In this document: one piece after another, positions 1 through 9,050 of the stretch
How the letters are laid out: each line of letters begins with the position of its first letter
Numbering within the stretch: the stretch's first letter is position 1
NCBI GenBank assembly: GCA_900489925.1
Contig: UEHQ01000008.1
Coordinates: forward strand, 124,001-188,000
Direction: 5' to 3'
Source of the DNA: Hyphomicrobiales bacterium
GTDB lineage: Bacteria > Pseudomonadota > Alphaproteobacteria > Rhizobiales > Rhizobiaceae
Length of the DNA: 64,000 nt
Made by a program: the position numbers and the translations under genes
The notes under the pieces: generated by a model
What the model was told of the DNA's origin: nothing
The model's database searches: none
The model's input: only the letters and a program-made list of their open reading frames with translations

Positions 1-275
1 GCATCGTGCATGCCTATTCAGCCATCTATCTCGACATCGTTCAGGACGCACGCATCATCTACGCCTACGACATGAAACTTGACGATGCGACGATCTCCGC
101 ATCGCTCGCCACCGTGGCGTTCGAGACCACATCGGCAGGAACGAAGATGATGTTCACCGAACAGGTCGTGTTTCTCGACGGCTATGCCGACAACGGTTCC
201 CGATTACAGGGAACCGAAATCCTGCTCGATCGCGTACAGGCCTTCGTCGAGCGTGAGACGAGCATCGTCCACTAG
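1..275 (+). CDS. SRPBCC/AHSA1-family protein, C-terminal fragment
   Basis: The frame is open from the left edge, so the start lies outside the window; about 90 residues remain. The visible part resembles the C-terminal half of START-like (SRPBCC, Aha1-type) proteins: alternating beta-strands, a segment around [14 protein letters not shown] that matches the family's usual strand before the final helix, and a closing amphipathic helix that would pack in the barrel. Members bind hydrophobic ligands, and many sit beside ArsR-type regulators, but the upstream neighbour is not visible. The stop overlaps the end of the convergent ssuB gene by four bases. Family call moderately sure; ligand unknown. 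Confidence 0.65.
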   Translation, partial: IVHAYSAIYLDIVQDARIIYAYDMKLDDATISASLATVAFETTSAGTKMMFTEQVVFLDGYADNGSRLQGTEILLDRVQAFVERETSIVH

Positions 276-1093
276 GCTCCATCCGTCCCGAGAATGGCGG
301 CAAGCAGCCTGCCTTCAAGTTCCGCCAGCGCCGGATTGCCGTGGCGGCGCGGATGCGGATAGGGGATCGCCAGATCAAGAGCGACGCGTCCCTCGTCGAG
401 CACGATCACCCGGTCGGCCAGATGCACGGCTTCGCTGACGTCATGAGTGACAAGAACCGCGGTGAAGCCCAGTTCCCGCCAGACGCGGTTCAGCAGCTCC
501 TGCATGCTGATCCGGGTCAGTGCGTCGAGCGCGCCGAGCGGCTCGTCGAGCGTAAGCACGCCCGGCTTGCTCACGAGAGCCCGTGCCAGCGCCACGCGCT
601 GCCGCTGCCCGCCGGAAAGCCGCGCCGGCCACTCCTTGCTCTTCTCCGCAAGCTGCACCTCGGCCAGAGCAACCTCGACCTCGCGGCTCGCCAGCCGCTT
701 GTCCACCTTGTCGCCCAGCCCGACCGCGACATTCTCGGCAACACTGAGCCACGGCAGCAGGCGCGGCTCCTGGAAGACGATCCGCGCATTGGCGTTGGCA
801 TCGCCGCCATCGGCATTTTCGAAATGCAGTTCGCCGGATGTCGGTTTGTCCAGCCCCATCAGGATACGCAGCAGCGTGCTCTTGCCGCAGCCGCTCTTGC
901 CGATGACCGCGACAAACTGGCCCGCCGGAATGTGGAGGTTGATGCCGCGCAGCACGCGGTTGCCGCCGAAGCTCTTCTCGAGCCCCTTCAGCGTGATTGA
1001 TGCAGCCCCTTCAGCCGTCGAAACCGCCCGGTCGTGTTCATATTCGGGCTCGTCGACGGCACCTTGATAACGCTCATGCGCGATGAGGGTCAT
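272..1093 (-). CDS. ssuB: Aliphatic sulfonate ABC transporter ATP-binding protein SsuB
   Basis: The ATPase of a sulfonate importer, acting on the inner face of the membrane. Walker [10 protein letters not shown] is at residues 65-73, the signature LSGGQRQR begins at 159, Walker B with LTLDEP is near 180-185 and the switch histidine is at 217. The Q-loop region with FQEPRLLPW is typical of the SsuB/TauB/NrtD branch. An AGGAG ribosome site lies seven bases before the ATG, and the gene starts ten bases after the ssuC stop, so it is the last gene of the ssu operon. The N-terminus is about 30 residues longer than the ABC core. Taurine or nitrate specificity cannot be excluded from this protein alone; the adjacent ssuD supports sulfonate. 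Confidence 0.9.
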   Translation of the reverse strand: MTLIAHERYQGAVDEPEYEHDRAVSTAEGAASITLKGLEKSFGGNRVLRGINLHIPAGQFVAVIGKSGCGKSTLLRILMGLDKPTSGELHFENADGGDANANARIVFQEPRLLPWLSVAENVAVGLGDKVDKRLASREVEVALAEVQLAEKSKEWPARLSGGQRQRVALARALVSKPGVLTLDEPLGALDALTRISMQELLNRVWRELGFTAVLVTHDVSEAVHLADRVIVLDEGRVALDLAIPYPHPRRHGNPALAELEGRLLAAILGTDGA

Positions 1094-1103
1094 GGCGTCA
1101 CTC

Positions 1104-1940
1104 CTATTTCTGGTAAACCGGGTTCCATTTCAGCGCACGGCGCTCAAGCGCACGGGCAACAACGTCGGCCAGCTTGCCAAGCACGGCGTAGATCACCAAC
1201 GCGAGCACGACGACGTCGGTCATCATGAATTCACGCGCATTGTTCGCCATGTGGCCGATGCCAGACGAGGCAGCGATCGACTCCGAGACGATCAGCGTCA
1301 GCCACATGATGCCGAGCGCGTAGCGAAGGCCGACGAAGATCGAGGGCAAGGCACCAGGAAAGATCACCTTCCGGAACAGCGTCCAGCTGCCCATGCCGTA
1401 CACCCGACCCATCTCGATCAGATCGCGATCGACGTTGCGCACGCCATGATAGGTATTCAGGTAGACGGGAAAGAGCACGCCGAGCGACGTCAGAAACAGC
1501 TTCGATTCCTCGCCGATCCCGAACCAGAGGATAACCAGCGGGATCATCGCGAGGTGCGGAATGGTGCGCAGCATCTGCACTGTCGTGTCGGTCAGCTGCT
1601 CCGATACCTTCGAGACACCGTTGGCGATCCCGAGCAGGAAGCCGATTGCGCCGCCCACCAGCAATCCGCCGAACGCACGCGCGGCACTGACGAGAATATC
1701 GTGGGGCAGCTGCCCGGTGATGGTCGTTGCCCAGAAAGCGAGAGCAACGTCCACCGGTGGCGGCATGATGCGTGACGAGATCCAGCCGGCGGAGGACGCA
1801 AGCTGCCAGACGGCGACGATCCCGACCGGCACCAGATACGGGAGAAGCGTCTCGCGTTTCGGCAACGAAAGGCTAAGGCGCGCCCTGCCCTCTGTGCGTT
1901 CGGTCAACGCCCGTCCAATCGGCGTATCGAATGTCGACAT
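1104..1940 (-). CDS. ssuC: Aliphatic sulfonate ABC transporter permease SsuC
   Basis: Inner-membrane permease of the BPD (binding-protein-dependent) family with about six hydrophobic segments and the cytoplasmic coupling loop near [20 protein letters not shown], which contacts the ATPase. The frame is open from 2009, but that ATG has no ribosome site. The ATG at 1940 is preceded by GAGGAAA and gives 278 residues, closer to known SsuC proteins, so I use it. The gene lies between ssuD and ssuB in one minus-strand operon. The family also includes taurine and nitrate permeases; the assignment rests on context. Confidence 0.88.
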   Translation of the reverse strand: MSTFDTPIGRALTERTEGRARLSLSLPKRETLLPYLVPVGIVAVWQLASSAGWISSRIMPPPVDVALAFWATTITGQLPHDILVSAARAFGGLLVGGAIGFLLGIANGVSKVSEQLTDTTVQMLRTIPHLAMIPLVILWFGIGEESKLFLTSLGVLFPVYLNTYHGVRNVDRDLIEMGRVYGMGSWTLFRKVIFPGALPSIFVGLRYALGIMWLTLIVSESIAASSGIGHMANNAREFMMTDVVVLALVIYAVLGKLADVVARALERRALKWNPVYQK

Positions 1941-2058
1941 GAAGTTTTCCTCGCTTATGCCCGATGCCACGTCGTCGACGTCAGTGGTTTCATTTCGCAG
2001 TGCATTCATTCAACTGAACGCGCCGCCCGCTATCGACGGACGGCGCGGGGAAAGCGGA

Positions 2059-3234
2059 TCAGGAGCCCGAAACCACCTTGAGGTTTCCGCCGTGGCTGCC
2101 GCCACCAAAGACCTGGCGTTTGCCGAAGTCGCTCTGGAAACCGTGGCGCTGCTCCTCGCGGGTGATCCCCAGTTCCGGAAACAGCAGTTCGGCCACCCGG
2201 TACGCTTCTTCGAGGTGCGGATAGCCCGAACCGATCACGGTATCGATGCCGACATCCTGGTATTCGCGCAGACGCGCCGCCACCGTCTTCGGCGACCCGA
2301 CCAGTGCCGTGCCTGCGCCGGCACGCACCAGTCCGACACCCGCCCAGAGGTTCGGGGAAACCTCGAGCCTATCTCGACGACCACCATGGAGCGCTGCCAT
2401 GCGCTTCTGTCCAACGGAGTCGGATTCGTTGACGAAGCGCTCCTGTGCTTCGCGGATCGTCTCGTCGTCGAGCTTCGAAATGAGCCGGTCAGCCGCGGCC
2501 CAGGCTTCCTCGTCCGTCTCGCGCACGATGAAGTGCAGACGGATACCGAAGCTGACGTCGCGGCCCTTCTGCGCGGCTGCGGCGCGTACCTTCTTCACCT
2601 TCTCCGCAACCTGTGCCGGTGGCTCGCCCCAGGTCAGATACTTGTCGACGCGGCCGACCGAGAAATCGATGCCGGCATCCGAGGAGCCACCGAAATAGAG
2701 CGGTGGCCGCGGATTCTGCACTGAGGGAAAGCCGAGGCGCGCGTTGGTCGCCTTGATATATTTGCCGTCATAGCTCGCCACACCCTTCTCGAGCAGCTCC
2801 TCGAACACCGTGAAGAACTCGTCGGCATGGGCATAGCGTTCGTCATGCGCCAGATGGATGCCGTCGCCGGCGAGCTCCGCGGGGCTGCCGCCCACGACGA
2901 TGTTGAGCAACAGGCGGCCGTTGGAGATACGGTCAAGTGTCGTCGTCAGGCGCGCGTAATAGGCAGGCGACGCGGTGCCCGGACGGATGGCAACGAGGAA
3001 ATTCAGCTTCTGCGTCTGGGCCGCCAGTGCCGCCGCTGTCACGAAGGACTCTTCGCAAGAGACACCCGTCGGCAACAACACGCCGGAATAGCCGAGGCGG
3101 TCCACCGCTTGGGCAATCTGCGTGAGATAACCGATCTCAGGTGCGCGGTTCAGTTCGTCCGAACCGAGATATGCGCCGTCGCCCGACGTTGGGATGAACC
3201 AGAGAAAGTTGATGGGATCGTGTTTGGCAGTCAT
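2059..3234 (-). CDS. ssuD: FMNH2-dependent alkanesulfonate monooxygenase SsuD
   Basis: A bacterial-luciferase-like TIM-barrel flavin monooxygenase that cleaves the C-S bond of alkanesulfonates to aldehyde and sulfite, supplying sulfur when sulfate is scarce. Its 391 residues fit the family. GVSCEES with Cys60 corresponds to the conserved active-site cysteine region, and [12 protein letters not shown] contains the Arg/His pair of the substrate pocket. The C-terminal tail is rich in Gly and Ser, as in SsuD. A GAGGA site lies upstream of the ATG. No SsuE-type FMN reductase gene is visible in the operon, so reduced flavin must come from elsewhere in the genome. Confidence 0.92.
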   Translation of the reverse strand: MTAKHDPINFLWFIPTSGDGAYLGSDELNRAPEIGYLTQIAQAVDRLGYSGVLLPTGVSCEESFVTAAALAAQTQKLNFLVAIRPGTASPAYYARLTTTLDRISNGRLLLNIVVGGSPAELAGDGIHLAHDERYAHADEFFTVFEELLEKGVASYDGKYIKATNARLGFPSVQNPRPPLYFGGSSDAGIDFSVGRVDKYLTWGEPPAQVAEKVKKVRAAAAQKGRDVSFGIRLHFIVRETDEEAWAAADRLISKLDDETIREAQERFVNESDSVGQKRMAALHGGRRDRLEVSPNLWAGVGLVRAGAGTALVGSPKTVAARLREYQDVGIDTVIGSGYPHLEEAYRVAELLFPELGITREEQRHGFQSDFGKRQVFGGGSHGGNLKVVSGS

Positions 3235-3266
3235 TGGAGGTGATCCTCTTTACTGGAAAAATGAGT

Positions 3267-4232
3267 TCAGCTCGCCTTCGGACGCCAGACGATATCGCTG
3301 ACGTTGAGCTGCCTCGGCACGACGCCGAGCTTGTAGAAATCGTCGGCCAATGATTGCTGGTAGGTCAGAGCCTGGTCGGGGAAGAGTGACACCTTGCCGA
3401 GATCGGCCTGGCTGCGCGTCAGTGTCACGCGCGTGATGTCGGCGGGAACGCCGGTGATCTCGGAAAGTGTCTTGACCGTCCCGTCCAGATCCGCTTGCGC
3501 CGCAGCGCCGACCTTCGCCAGTTCATCGATCACATCGGCGATGATCTCAGGATGGGCTGCCGTGAAAGTGCCATTGCCAAGGAAGTAGCCCCAATTGTCG
3601 AGCAACCCTTCCGACGTCGTCACCACCCGCGTCTGCGGGTCTGCCTCAGCGACCGCGAAGAAGGGATCCCATATCGCCCAGGCATCGATCGCGCCGTTCT
3701 TGAAGGCCGCGCCGGCATCCGGCGGCGGCAGGTCCACTTCAGTAATATCCGAAAGCGAAAGCCCTGCCTTGGCGAGCACCTTGAGCGCGAAGTTGTGAGC
3801 GCTCGAGCCGCGTTTGTAGGCGAGCTTCTTGCCCTTCAGATCCTCGATGGTCTGGATCGGCGAGTCCTTGTGGACCAGCAGTCCGTGAAAAGCCGCCGGC
3901 CCACGGTATGCGCCGACGTAAAGGAGGTTGCCACCTGCCGCCTGCGCGAAGAGCGGCGGCACGTCGCCGGTGACGCCCAAGTCGAGCGCGTCGGCACCAA
4001 CGGCTTCGAGCAACGGCGGCCCGGAAGTGAACTCGTTCCATTCGACGCTGACACCCTTGGCTTCCAGACGCTTTTCGAGCGCGCCCGTACGCCGCGCCAG
4101 CGCCAGCACGCCGAACTTCTGCCAGCCGATACGCAGCGTCGTCTGCACGGCACTGGCTGTCCGCACCTGCGGCAGGATCGTGCTTGCCGCTGTGGCGCCG
4201 ATGAGGCCTAGTGTCTGTCTGCGGGTGAACAT
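3267..4232 (-). CDS. ssuA: Sulfonate ABC transporter substrate-binding protein SsuA (copy 1)
   Basis: Periplasmic binding protein of 321 residues. The N-terminus MFTRRQTLGL, followed by a hydrophobic stretch, is a twin-arginine-like export signal. The body shows the NMT1/SsuA pattern: LRIGWQKFGVLAL at the mature start, FTSGPPLLEA, DLGVTGDVPPLFA, and GKKLAYKRGSSAHNF, where the RGSSAHN loop is characteristic of sulfonate binders. GAGAGGG stands seven bases before the ATG. It is followed by ssuD and preceded by a second full-length ssuA. The two copies are homologous along their entire length but clearly diverged, which suggests different ligand preferences. Confidence 0.9.
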   Translation of the reverse strand: MFTRRQTLGLIGATAASTILPQVRTASAVQTTLRIGWQKFGVLALARRTGALEKRLEAKGVSVEWNEFTSGPPLLEAVGADALDLGVTGDVPPLFAQAAGGNLLYVGAYRGPAAFHGLLVHKDSPIQTIEDLKGKKLAYKRGSSAHNFALKVLAKAGLSLSDITEVDLPPPDAGAAFKNGAIDAWAIWDPFFAVAEADPQTRVVTTSEGLLDNWGYFLGNGTFTAAHPEIIADVIDELAKVGAAAQADLDGTVKTLSEITGVPADITRVTLTRSQADLGKVSLFPDQALTYQQSLADDFYKLGVVPRQLNVSDIVWRPKAS

Positions 4233-4312
4233 CGTATATCCCTCTCGTGATGGCTGCTCTTCGTGTCAGCCTGTCGCTTCATGAGATAATAGTGACATAG
4301 ACGACCAATTAG

Positions 4313-4374
4313 ATCGACAATATCATTTTTCTATTCTATTCGCTTTGCAGGAATAAATTTCCCCGGTCCGCGGC
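4313..4374 (-). promoter_or_regulatory. Duplicated upstream block of ssuA copy 1
   Basis: In the 196-bp gap between the two ssuA genes, an AT-rich block reads (plus strand) ATCGAC, a short AT run, ATTTTT, CTATTCTATTCGCT, a GCAG region and AAATTTCCC. The same ordered words recur upstream of ssuA copy 2 at 5485-5531. The block is about 80-140 bp before the start codon and so is suited to hold a promoter or activator site. No database motif was matched; the function is inferred from conservation between the two copies. Confidence 0.5.
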
Positions 4375-4428
4375 ATGCTGTTCGCTTTCATGCCGCGGAA
4401 GAAAAATGCCTCGATCGGGATGACGCTC

Positions 4429-5394
4429 TCAGCTGGCCTTCGGACGCCAGACGATATCGCCCGTTTTCAGCTTCTTCGGTACGATACCAAGATTGAAGAA
4501 CTCGTCCGCCAGCGCCTGTTGGTAGGCCGCAGCCTCGTCGGTGATGGTCGAAACGCTACCGAGGTCAGCTCCCGGCCGTGTCAGCGACACGCGGGTCACA
4601 TCCGACGGAACCCCAGTGATCTCCGAGAGCTCCTTTACCGTATCGTCCAGCTTGCCCTGCGCCGACCGGCCCACCTTGGCAAGCTCGTCGATCACATCGA
4701 CCACCACCGGCCCGTTCGCCTCGGTGAACTCGGCATTCGCCAGGAAGTAGCTGTAGGAATCCACGATGCCTTCCGCGGTCGACAGGATCCGCGTCTGCGG
4801 ATCGGCTTCGACAATCGCGAGATAGGGATCCCAGATCGACCATGCGTCGATACTGCCATTCTTGAATGCAGCGGCGGCATCTGGCGGCGACAGATCGACC
4901 GCCTCGACGTCGTCGATGGCGAGGCCCGACTTGCGCAGGATCTTGACCGTGACGTTATGGGCGCTCGAGCCGCGTTTGAACGCCACCTTCTTGCCCTTCA
5001 GGTCCTCAACCGTCTTGATCGGCGAATCCTTGCGGACGACGATGGCAGACCCCGCGGGGCTGCCGCGATAGGTGCCGACATAATAGAGGTGGCCGCCTGC
5101 GGCCTGCGCGAACAGTGGCGGCACATCGCCTGTCGTGCCGAAATCGAGCGCGCCGGCTCCAAGGGCTTCGAGCAGCGGCGGACCGGAGGTAAACTCCGAC
5201 CAGCTGACCGTGATCCCCTTGTCGGCAAGCCGTTGTTCAAGCGCGCCACGGCGCTTGGCGAGCGCCAGAACGCCGTTTTTCTGCCAGCCGATGCGAAATT
5301 CCGTGGCTGCTGCGCGGGCCGGCCGCACGGCAGGCAGCAAAGCCGTTGCCGCGGCGGCGCCGAAGAGCCCCAATGTCTGACGACGTGAAATCAT
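4429..5394 (-). CDS. ssuA: Sulfonate ABC transporter substrate-binding protein SsuA (copy 2)
   Basis: Second SsuA paralogue. The frame is open to 5493, but the ATG at 5394 is preceded by AAGGGGG at a normal distance and starts MISRRQTLGLFG, a twin-arginine-like signal matching copy 1. This start also gives exactly 321 residues, the same as copy 1. Shared blocks include FTSGPPLLEA, TTGDVPPLFAQAAGG, the RGSSAHN loop and the closing DIVWRPKAS. It is the promoter-proximal gene of the ssu operon and is divergent from the dehydrogenase at 5659. It probably binds a related but different sulfonate. Confidence 0.88.
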   Translation of the reverse strand: MISRRQTLGLFGAAAATALLPAVRPARAAATEFRIGWQKNGVLALAKRRGALEQRLADKGITVSWSEFTSGPPLLEALGAGALDFGTTGDVPPLFAQAAGGHLYYVGTYRGSPAGSAIVVRKDSPIKTVEDLKGKKVAFKRGSSAHNVTVKILRKSGLAIDDVEAVDLSPPDAAAAFKNGSIDAWSIWDPYLAIVEADPQTRILSTAEGIVDSYSYFLANAEFTEANGPVVVDVIDELAKVGRSAQGKLDDTVKELSEITGVPSDVTRVSLTRPGADLGSVSTITDEAAAYQQALADEFFNLGIVPKKLKTGDIVWRPKAS

Positions 5395-5484
5395 GCCAAT
5401 CCCCCTTGTTTCTGCGCCTTCCGATACGGATGAAGTGGCGCATTTCGCTTGTGGTGACTTGATACTGATCAAATCCATAAAATA

Positions 5485-5531
5485 TATCGACATTTTTATT
5501 TGTCATATTCGCTGCCGCTGAAATTTTCCCG
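5485..5531 (-). promoter_or_regulatory. Duplicated upstream block of ssuA copy 2
   Basis: This is the counterpart of the block at 4313-4374. On the plus strand it reads ATCGAC, ATTTTT, a short spacer, ATATTCGCT, GCCGCTG and AAATTTTCCC. It lies about 90-140 bp before the ssuA copy 2 start, in the divergent region shared with the gene at 5659. It probably carries the main operon promoter and a sulfur-response site, but I cannot name the regulator. Confidence 0.5.
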
Positions 5532-5658
5532 ACCCGATTTTACCGATTCAGCGGAATTTTCTTCCAAGCGAACGATCCACCGACCCGCACGTGATGGCTT
5601 TTCGCCTGCCTTTCTTTCCGCTAAGCCTCGTTCTCGACATTCATGAAAGGGATAAGAC

Positions 5659-6528
5659 ATGGCAAAAGTCGCATTCATCGGTCTCGGCGTGATGGGGTTC
5701 CCCATGGGGGGTCACCTGAAGGTGAAAGGCGGCCATGACGTCACGGTCTACAACCGTACCGCCGCAAAGGCGGACGACTGGGTCGCGAAATTCGGCGGCA
5801 AGTCCGCCCCGACGCCGGCCGAAGCAGCCCGCGATGCAGACTTCGTCTTTACCTGCGTCGGCAATGACGATGATCTCCGCTCGGTGACATCGGGCGAAAA
5901 TGGCGTGCTGCAGACCATGAAGCCCGGTGCAATCCTGATCGACAACACCACTGCCAGCGCCGAAGTTGCCCGCGAACTCTACGCCGCAGCCAAGGAAAAG
6001 GACGTCGGCTTCATCGATGCGCCGGTTTCCGGTGGCCAGGCCGGCGCCGAAAACGGCGTCCTCACCGTCATGTGCGGCGGCGACGAAGCCACCTACGAAA
6101 CGGCAAAGCCGATCATCGACGCCTATGCCCGCATGGTGGGGTTGATGGGCGCGGCTGGCGCCGGACAGCTGACCAAGATGATCAACCAGATCTGCATCGC
6201 CGGCGTCGTTCAGGGCCTTGCCGAGGGCATCCATTTCGGCAAGCGGGCCGGCCTCGACATTGAAAAGGTGGTCGAAGTGATCTCCAAGGGCGCGGCAGGC
6301 TCCTGGCAGATGGAGAACCGCCACAAGACGATGAACGTCGGCAAGTACGACTTCGGCTTTGCCATCGACTGGATGCGCAAGGATCTCGGCATCGTTCTCA
6401 ACGAGGCTCGCAGCAACGGCGCCAAGCTACCCCTGACGGCCCTCGTCGACCAGTTCTATGGCGATGTCCAGGCCATGGGCGGCAACCGCTGGGATACGTC
6501 CTCCCTGCTTGCCCGCCTCGAAAAATGA
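5659..6528 (+). CDS. NAD(P)-dependent beta-hydroxyacid dehydrogenase (3-hydroxyisobutyrate dehydrogenase family)
   Basis: A 289-residue member of the 6-phosphogluconate/3-hydroxyisobutyrate dehydrogenase superfamily. The Rossmann start is AFIGLGVMGFPMGGHL (GxGxMGxxM). The substrate-binding segment IDAPVSGGQAGAENG follows, and the catalytic lysine is in GAGQLTKMINQI near residue 173. Such enzymes oxidise 3-hydroxyisobutyrate, tartronate semialdehyde or similar acids in the cytosol. AAAGGGA precedes the ATG. The next gene starts within its stop codon (ATGA), so the two are translated together. The exact substrate cannot be read from the sequence. Confidence 0.85.
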   Translation: MAKVAFIGLGVMGFPMGGHLKVKGGHDVTVYNRTAAKADDWVAKFGGKSAPTPAEAARDADFVFTCVGNDDDLRSVTSGENGVLQTMKPGAILIDNTTASAEVARELYAAAKEKDVGFIDAPVSGGQAGAENGVLTVMCGGDEATYETAKPIIDAYARMVGLMGAAGAGQLTKMINQICIAGVVQGLAEGIHFGKRAGLDIEKVVEVISKGAAGSWQMENRHKTMNVGKYDFGFAIDWMRKDLGIVLNEARSNGAKLPLTALVDQFYGDVQAMGGNRWDTSSLLARLEK

Positions 6529-7211
6529 TCGGCCCCTCCTCCAGCGCAACCGAACTGATCGCGCATCTGCAATCGCTGCGCTCGCAGGATAATATCGCCG
6601 GGATGGCCCGCTTCGGCATCGTCACAGATACCGCGCTTGGCCTTTCCAATCCCGACCTGCAACGCATCGCCCGCGCCGTGAAGAAAGATCATGCGCGGGC
6701 GCTCGAACTGTGGGCGAGTGACATCCGCGAGGCGCGCATGCTCGCGCTCTATACCGCCGAGCCGAAGAGCCTCACCGCCACCCTCGCCCGCCAATGGGCA
6801 AGCGACTTCAAGTCATGGGAGATCGTCGACACGGCAGCCGATCTCTTCATCGAAGCGCGCCTTTTGCAACTGATCCCGGAATTCGCCGCGGATGACCGAG
6901 AGTTTGTCCGCCGAACCGCGTTTGCGATGATCGCATCGGCCGCTGTCCACATGAAGAAGGAACCGGACGAAACCTTGCTGACCTGGCTCCCGCTCATCGA
7001 GGCCCATTCCACCGACCCTCGCAATTTCGTGCGAAAGGCGGTCAACTGGGCGCTGAGAAACACCGGAAAGCGCAATCGCCGCTGTCACGGCCCAGCGCTG
7101 GCGCTTGCCGAACAGTTGGCCGCGAGCAACGACAAGAGCACCCGATGGATCGGCAAGGATGCCGTCAGGGAACTGAAGAGCGACAAGATCCTGGCTCGCC
7201 TGAAAGGCTGA
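6525..7211 (+). CDS. AlkD-like DNA alkylation repair protein (HEAT-like repeats)
   Basis: A 228-residue, mostly helical protein with segments typical of the DNA alkylation repair (AlkD) family: MARFGIVTDTALGLSNPDLQRIARAV near the N-terminus, LWASDIREARMLAL, and KAVNWALRNTGKRN towards the C-terminus. AlkD-type glycosylases remove bulky or cationic alkylated bases by wrapping DNA with HEAT-like repeats. The gene overlaps the preceding dehydrogenase by four bases. The family assignment is good; glycosylase activity is inferred and the substrate range is unknown. Confidence 0.82.
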   Translation: MIGPSSSATELIAHLQSLRSQDNIAGMARFGIVTDTALGLSNPDLQRIARAVKKDHARALELWASDIREARMLALYTAEPKSLTATLARQWASDFKSWEIVDTAADLFIEARLLQLIPEFAADDREFVRRTAFAMIASAAVHMKKEPDETLLTWLPLIEAHSTDPRNFVRKAVNWALRNTGKRNRRCHGPALALAEQLAASNDKSTRWIGKDAVRELKSDKILARLKG

Positions 7212-7213
7212 GC

Positions 7214-7702
7214 TCAGTCCTCGTTGGATTTCGCGTTGTCGAGGAGCATGTAGTCGAGCGGCAGTTGCGTCGAATACTTGATCTGCTCCATGGCGAAGGC
7301 CGAGGAGACGTCGCGAATTTCGATCTTGGCGATCATCCGCTTGTAGAAGGCGTCATAGGCGGCAATATCAGGAACGACGACGCGCAAGAGGTAATCGATA
7401 TCGCCGCTCATGCGGTAGAATTCGACAACCTCGGGAAACTCGGCCACCACCTCCGAAAAGCGGCGCAGCCACTCGATCGAATGCGTTGCCGTGCGGATCG
7501 ACACGAATACAGTAACCTTGGTGTTGACCTTCTCGGGGTCCAGGATGGCCACGCGGCGCTTGATGACGCCGTCTTCTTCCATCTTCTGGATACGCCGCCA
7601 GCAGGGCGTGGTAGACAGACCGACCTTCTTGGCGAGATCAGCAACGGCCAAAGTCGAGTCTTCCTGCAAAAGACGCAGGATTTTGCGGTCGAGACGGTCC
7701 AT
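7214..7702 (-). CDS. Lrp/AsnC-family transcriptional regulator
   Basis: A 162-residue Lrp/AsnC regulator. The N-terminal winged helix-turn-helix covers MDRLDRKILRLLQEDSTLAVADLAKKVGLSTTP in outline, with CWRRIQKMEEDGVI as recognition helix and wing. The C-terminal RAM ligand-binding domain contains EFYRMSGDIDYLLRVVVPD, the conserved glycine-rich effector loop. Such regulators respond to amino acids and often act on adjacent genes or globally. It is convergent with the AlkD-like gene, with stops three bases apart. No operator was identified, and its regulon cannot be inferred. Confidence 0.9.
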   Translation of the reverse strand: MDRLDRKILRLLQEDSTLAVADLAKKVGLSTTPCWRRIQKMEEDGVIKRRVAILDPEKVNTKVTVFVSIRTATHSIEWLRRFSEVVAEFPEVVEFYRMSGDIDYLLRVVVPDIAAYDAFYKRMIAKIEIRDVSSAFAMEQIKYSTQLPLDYMLLDNAKSNED

Positions 7703-7769
7703 CTACAAAAGCCCCTTCGAATTATTTTCCCTGTATAGCGCGATTCCGACGGCGGAAAAGAATTTTGTT

Positions 7770-8414
7770 TCAGTTCACGAGCAATTTGATCCGCTCACGG
7801 AGCACTGGCAGCAACTCGTCCTCGAACCATGGATTGCGCTTGATCCAGCCGGAATTGCGCCAACTGGGATGCGGCAGCGGCAAAAAGGCTGGAGAGCGAT
7901 TGGCAAACAGCATTGTCCTCCACGCTCGCACCGTTTCCGTCATATTCTCGCGCCGTTCAGTACCCAGATGCCATGCCTGCGCGTATTGTCCGACGACCAA
8001 AACCAGCTCCACCTGCGGCATGGCCGAAATCACCCGCTGGCGCCAATGCGGCGCGCATTCACGCCGCGGCGGCAGGTCGCTGCCCTTGGCATCATACCCC
8101 GGAAAGCAGAACCCCATCGGCACGATCGTAAACCGGTCACGATCGTAGAACATCTCCCGGTCGACCTGCAGCCATTCGCGCAGTCGGTCGCCGGAGGCAT
8201 CGTTGAACGGAATCCCGCTTTCGTGGACCCGAAGCCCCGGTGCCTGCCCGGCGATCAGCACCCTCGCCCGCGACGAGATCACCGCAACGGGTCGGGGCTC
8301 ATGCGGCAATCGATGCTCGGGTCCGCGAAGCGGAGCGTCACGACAGATGCGACAGGCCGCGATTTCGGCGCGCAACGCCTCAAGTCCGTCAGGCTGTTCG
8401 TTTACCTCTACCAT
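7770..8414 (-). CDS. Uracil-DNA glycosylase-like family protein
   Basis: About 214 residues. The frame is open further upstream, but the ATG at 8414 (MVEVNEQPDG) overlaps the previous gene's stop by seven bases and fits family length. Features: CRIC near the N-terminus, VLIAGQAPGLRVHESGIPF (the UDG-superfamily GQAPG motif), VPMGFCFPG, PPRRECAPHW, and a C-terminal HPSWRN. The spacing of CxxC with two later cysteines could ligate a cluster, as in family 4 and 5 UDGs, but the pattern is not canonical. It belongs to the proteobacterial UDG-like group; glycosylase activity is uncertain. Confidence 0.75.
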   Translation of the reverse strand: MVEVNEQPDGLEALRAEIAACRICRDAPLRGPEHRLPHEPRPVAVISSRARVLIAGQAPGLRVHESGIPFNDASGDRLREWLQVDREMFYDRDRFTIVPMGFCFPGYDAKGSDLPPRRECAPHWRQRVISAMPQVELVLVVGQYAQAWHLGTERRENMTETVRAWRTMLFANRSPAFLPLPHPSWRNSGWIKRNPWFEDELLPVLRERIKLLVN

Positions 8415-8944
8415 CCGAATAGCCTCGTATCGCGAGAGCCTGACGCCTCGCGCGCATGGTCGCGTACCGATCTCGGCATCTCGAAGGTGCCGGCCCACAG
8501 CCCGATCTTTTCGGCCCGCGCCTGCGCTTCCTCGCTGTGATAGGCACCGTAGGAGACTGCCAGCCCCTTGCGCACCATCACGCCGTTGAGATCGACGCCA
8601 CCGGCCCGACAGATCACTAGCAGGCGTTCAAAACGGTCTCGCTCGGTCCCCGCACACTGCGTATCTGTGGCTGCGACCAGCCCCTGCAGCGCCCGCTTGG
8701 CATCCACGCCGCATGGCCAGGTCGTCCCCGCGCGCCCGCAGGTCTGGCTGAGTTCCGGCGCATCGATCCCGTAGAGACGCATCCGCTCGCCGCCGAGAGC
8801 AAGACTGTCGCCGTCGGCGGCATGAAAGGAACCTGCCTGCACGATTTCCGCCCTGTCGTTCAACTTCGCGGCGATCAGCCAGAGGAACGCCAGGATAGCC
8901 AGCGCCGTCACACCGTCGCGTATCGTCCGAAAGCCGCCCGTCAC
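8408..8944 (-). CDS. Thermonuclease (SNase)-like secreted or membrane-anchored protein
   Basis: 178 residues with a single hydrophobic segment near residues 12-28 (a signal peptide or anchor), followed by an SNase-like OB-fold domain. AADGDSLALGGERMRLYGIDAPEL matches the family's opening block with the metal-binding aspartates, and NGVMVRKGLAVSYGAY plus EKIGLWAG the closing part. A Cys pair (QTC...WPC) in the insert is common in the extracytoplasmic rhizobial versions. It probably acts on nucleic acids in the periplasm or is a structural relative. It is translationally overlapped by the UDG-like gene downstream. Confidence 0.82.
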   Translation of the reverse strand: MTGGFRTIRDGVTALAILAFLWLIAAKLNDRAEIVQAGSFHAADGDSLALGGERMRLYGIDAPELSQTCGRAGTTWPCGVDAKRALQGLVAATDTQCAGTERDRFERLLVICRAGGVDLNGVMVRKGLAVSYGAYHSEEAQARAEKIGLWAGTFEMPRSVRDHAREASGSRDTRLFGW

Positions 8945-9050
8945 GCTTTCGCCTCCTTGAAAAACAAACCGTTGGCAAAGATGGCAAACATCTTCTTAAG
9001 AATTGGGGTCTAGGGTGTAAAAATCCGCGGATCAAGTTTCAACGTGTGCA

